8,617 nt of DNA from Sphingopyxis macrogoltabida (lineage in GTDB: Bacteria > Pseudomonadota > Alphaproteobacteria > Sphingomonadales > Sphingomonadaceae): the NCBI GenBank assembly GCA_003241685.1, contig QFPJ01000070.1:1-8617 (forward strand), read 5' to 3'. Position numbers and translations under genes: made by a program. Positions 7,120-8,617 of the stretch are shown in pieces (within the stretch, counting starts at the first letter, position 1; every line of letters starts with the position of its first letter). Below the pieces are notes generated by a model. That model made no database searches and was not told where the DNA came from. It worked only from the letters and a program-made list of their open reading frames with translations.

Positions 7120-7147
7120 GGGGGAGCTTTCCGACAATATCAGGGTT

Positions 7148-7164
7148 GGCAAGAATGTCTTGCC
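7148..7164. repeat. Perfect inverted repeat in the merR - acyl-CoA dehydrogenase gap
   Basis: GGCAAGA, spacer ATG, then TCTTGCC form 7-bp perfect arms in the 66-base intergenic region. On the - strand no T-run follows the stem, so it is not a standard terminator. It could be an operator or a short mRNA hairpin in the leader of the dehydrogenase gene. A -10-like TATACT (7180-7175) lies just upstream, which would place the repeat close to a transcription start. No matching -35 element was found. Confidence 0.45.
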
Positions 7165-7185
7165 TGGGAAGACCAGTATAAGGGG

Positions 7186-7617
7186 TCAGCCGGCCTTCTG
7201 GCCAGCCTCGACCTTCTTCACCATGTCGATAAAACGCGTCAGTTCCTCGACGGCGCTGTCGATATCCTCGCGCTGGCGCAGCAGCAGGGCGATGCGCTCT
7301 TCGCATTTTTCGATCGTCACCTGCCGTTGCAGCTTACGGCCGTCGCCGACGTCGTACAGGTCGATCATCTCGCGAATGTCGGCCAGGCTGAATCCCGTCC
7401 GCTTGGCGCGCAATATCCACGCCAGGCGGGCACGGTCGCGCTTCGAGTAAATGCGCGACAATCCCTTGCGCGCCGGGCTAATCAGCCCTTCGTCCTCATA
7501 GAAGCGAAGCGCGCGCGCGGTCACGCCGAACTCGGTCGACAAATCGGTGATGCTGAACTGGTCGCGCCCGAACTGATCGGGCGTGTCGATATGGGCGTGG
7601 CCGTATTCTTCGGTCAT
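7186..7617 (-). CDS. MerR family transcriptional regulator (LiuR-like)
   Basis: A 143-residue cytoplasmic DNA-binding regulator. The winged helix-turn-helix is FSITDLSTEFGVTARALRFYEDEGLI (first part at 21-40), then RIYSKRDRARL (55-65) and ILRAKRTGFSLADIREMIDLYD (68-89). A C-terminal dimerisation coiled coil spans about 92-137. There is no metal-binding Cys cluster; only Cys105 is present, so it is not a metal sensor. The pattern ARALRFYEDEGL with RIYS..DRARL and LYD matches, from recall, the LiuR type that controls branched-chain amino acid and fatty acid degradation genes, probably responding to an acyl-CoA. The 19-residue acidic/His N-terminal arm is slightly longer than usual. It sits directly upstream of the acyl-CoA dehydrogenase on the same strand, its likely target. 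ATG at 7617 lacks a Shine-Dalgarno sequence (CTCCCCCG precedes it), which fits the predicted leaderless transcript. Confidence 0.88.
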   Translation of the reverse strand: MTEEYGHAHIDTPDQFGRDQFSITDLSTEFGVTARALRFYEDEGLISPARKGLSRIYSKRDRARLAWILRAKRTGFSLADIREMIDLYDVGDGRKLQRQVTIEKCEERIALLLRQREDIDSAVEELTRFIDMVKKVEAGQKAG

Positions 7618-7623
7618 CGGGGG

Positions 7624-7652
7624 AGATTAGTTTCCGTTGACGTGAACGTCAA
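7624..7652 (-). promoter_or_regulatory. Predicted merR promoter
   Basis: On the - strand TTGACG (7652-7647) and TAATCT (7629-7624) form -35 and -10 elements separated by 17 bases. The expected start point, about seven bases after the -10, falls at or next to the A of the merR ATG at 7617, which would give a leaderless mRNA. The palindrome at 7637-7652 covers the -35 and part of the spacer. Confidence 0.5.
7637..7652. promoter_or_regulatory. Palindromic operator candidate (TTGACGT-GA-ACGTCAA)
   Basis: Two perfect 7-bp arms separated by two bases, located 20 bases upstream of the merR start codon. It overlaps the predicted -35 element and spacer, the usual binding position for MerR family proteins. 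The ACGT-centred half-sites resemble those I recall for LiuR regulators. Autoregulation is the simplest inference. Confidence 0.6.
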
Positions 7653-7681
7653 GGCTGGCTGAAACGGGAAAAGCCGCGGTT

Positions 7682-8239
7682 TCACGCGCCGCATGGCAGG
7701 ATGCTTTTGCCGCGTCCGTCCCGCATCCGCAAGCCCCTTGCATCGCTTTCCGACCAGCTCGCCCTGGGCAGCCGCAGCCCCGCCAGCGACGCGCGCGACG
7801 GGCACAGATTCTCGCATTGCGGCGGAAGATCGCCCGGCAGGCGCAGCTCATCCTCTTCCTCCCGGACCTGCGTCTCGCAACCGTCGGCGCCGGCAAAGCG
7901 CAGGCGCCAGGCGTCGCCTTCGCGGCGCAGGGTGCCGCCCGCCCTGCACGACAGGCCCGGCCCGAACGACGCGGTTATCGCAAAGCGCCATTGCCCGACG
8001 CCATCGGGAACGACGCACATCGCGTCGCGGCCCAGTTCGTGCGTGCGTTCATAGGCGCCGGTCGGGTTGGCGGTGTCGGCGCGCACGACGCCCCGTTCGC
8101 GCGCCGCGATCTCCAGCGGATTGTCGTTATCGATCCGGCTGCCCGGCGCCGATGCGCGGTCGCAACCCGACAGCAACGCCAGCAAGGCCATGGCCGCCCC
8201 TGCCGCTCCTGCCGCCCACGCCCCGCTATCCCTGATCAT
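7682..8239 (-). CDS. Conserved-looking cysteine-rich lipoprotein of unknown function
   Basis: The 185-residue product starts with a hydrophobic N-terminus (about 8-25) ending in LLSGC, a type II signal peptide lipobox with Cys26 as the lipidated residue. Asp follows at +2, which in enterobacteria favours retention in the inner membrane; whether this holds here is unknown. The mature part has six further cysteines (in MCVVP, LSCRA, DGCET, QCENLC and LPCG), enough for three disulfides, and no domain I recognise. The frame extends to a TTG at 8248, but ATG 8239 is preferred. It overlaps the hisI stop by 14 bases, which suggests translational coupling to hisI without functional relation. No strong Shine-Dalgarno sequence is seen. 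A small envelope or binding protein is likely; nothing more can be said. Confidence 0.75.
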   Translation of the reverse strand: MIRDSGAWAAGAAGAAMALLALLSGCDRASAPGSRIDNDNPLEIAARERGVVRADTANPTGAYERTHELGRDAMCVVPDGVGQWRFAITASFGPGLSCRAGGTLRREGDAWRLRFAGADGCETQVREEEDELRLPGDLPPQCENLCPSRASLAGLRLPRASWSESDARGLRMRDGRGKSILPCGA

Positions 8240-8606
8240 CGTCGCCAAGGAAGGTCAGGCTGCCGTCGCTTTCGACGCGGCGATAGAAACAGGATCGCCG
8301 CCCGGTATGGCATGCCGGCCCCGCGGGCCGCACGCGCAGCAGCAGCGCGTCCTGATCGCAATCGACGCGCATCTCGACCACCGTCAGCCCGTTGCCCGAC
8401 GTTTCGCCCTTGCGCCACAGCGCCTGACGCGACCGCGACCAGAAATGCGCCTGTCCGCTGTCGCGCGTCCGGTCGATCGCGTCGCTGTTCATATGGGCGA
8501 CCATCAACAGTCTGGCGCTGTCCGCGTCGACGACGATCGCGGTCAGCAATCCCGACGCGTCGAAGCGCGGCGTGAAGCGGTCTGTGGCATCTGGCTGGGG
8601 TTCCAT
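8226..8606 (-). CDS. hisI: Phosphoribosyl-AMP cyclohydrolase
   Basis: This enzyme opens the purine ring of phosphoribosyl-AMP, the third step of histidine biosynthesis, in the cytoplasm. The 126-residue protein is a stand-alone HisI with no HisE pyrophosphohydrolase domain. Family blocks are complete: LLMVAHMNSDAI (33-44), HFWSRSRQALWRKGETSGN (54-72), the Mg-binding DCDQD (82-86) and the zinc-site cysteines 83, 99 (ACHTG) and 106 (SCFY). ATG at 8606 gives the usual length with a normal short N-terminal arm. Only 11 bases of upstream sequence are visible, so its own promoter or operon partner lies outside the window. Its TAG stop lies inside the start of the lipoprotein gene. Confidence 0.96.
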   Translation of the reverse strand: MEPQPDATDRFTPRFDASGLLTAIVVDADSARLLMVAHMNSDAIDRTRDSGQAHFWSRSRQALWRKGETSGNGLTVVEMRVDCDQDALLLRVRPAGPACHTGRRSCFYRRVESDGSLTFLGDDDQG

Positions 8607-8617
8607 GACACGCGCTT

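Noticed and set aside
7660..7684. Inverted repeat TGAAAC...GTTTCA at the lipoprotein stop, considered as a terminator
   Set aside because: Only six pairs, AT-rich, with a 13-base loop and no T-run. Too weak to call.

Overview
This GC-rich window is densely coding and looks like chromosome of an alphaproteobacterium, most likely a sphingomonad (Sphingomonadales). The assignment rests on the gene families, the protein style and the codon bias. It is an inference; no rRNA or marker gene is present. Base composition and codon use look uniform, and I see no insertion sequence, tRNA, CRISPR or integration site.

Left arm, + strand (1-2685): the end of an acyl-CoA catabolic operon. A 5'-truncated biotin-carrying carboxylase alpha subunit (methylcrotonyl-CoA carboxylase type, leucine degradation) is followed by a MaoC-fold hydratase and a CitE/HpcH-type CoA-ester lyase. 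Both junctions are one-base stop/start overlaps, so the three are almost certainly co-transcribed and translationally coupled. Hydratase plus lyase suggests hydration and C-C cleavage of a branched or dicarboxylic acyl-CoA.

Right arm, - strand (8606 down to 2682): all genes point leftward. In transcription order they are hisI (histidine biosynthesis), a cysteine-rich lipoprotein of unknown function, a LiuR-like MerR regulator, a long acyl-CoA dehydrogenase, a phospholipase D superfamily enzyme, a TIR-domain protein with a C-terminal membrane helix, and a DUF3617-like domain. The last gene converges on the lyase gene, and the two stop codons share a TTAA. A 16-bp palindrome over the predicted merR promoter suggests autoregulation and possibly a leaderless merR mRNA. 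The regulator probably controls the acyl-CoA dehydrogenase beside it.

The most unusual point is at 3162-3164. The TIR-plus-membrane-helix frame ends at a TGA, but the same frame continues without another stop into the DUF3617-like domain, which has no start codon of its own before its first conserved segment. This reads as one TIR - membrane helix - periplasmic domain protein interrupted by a single nonsense codon (mutation, sequencing error, or readthrough). Its intact form would be a membrane-spanning TIR protein with an outward-facing cysteine-containing domain.
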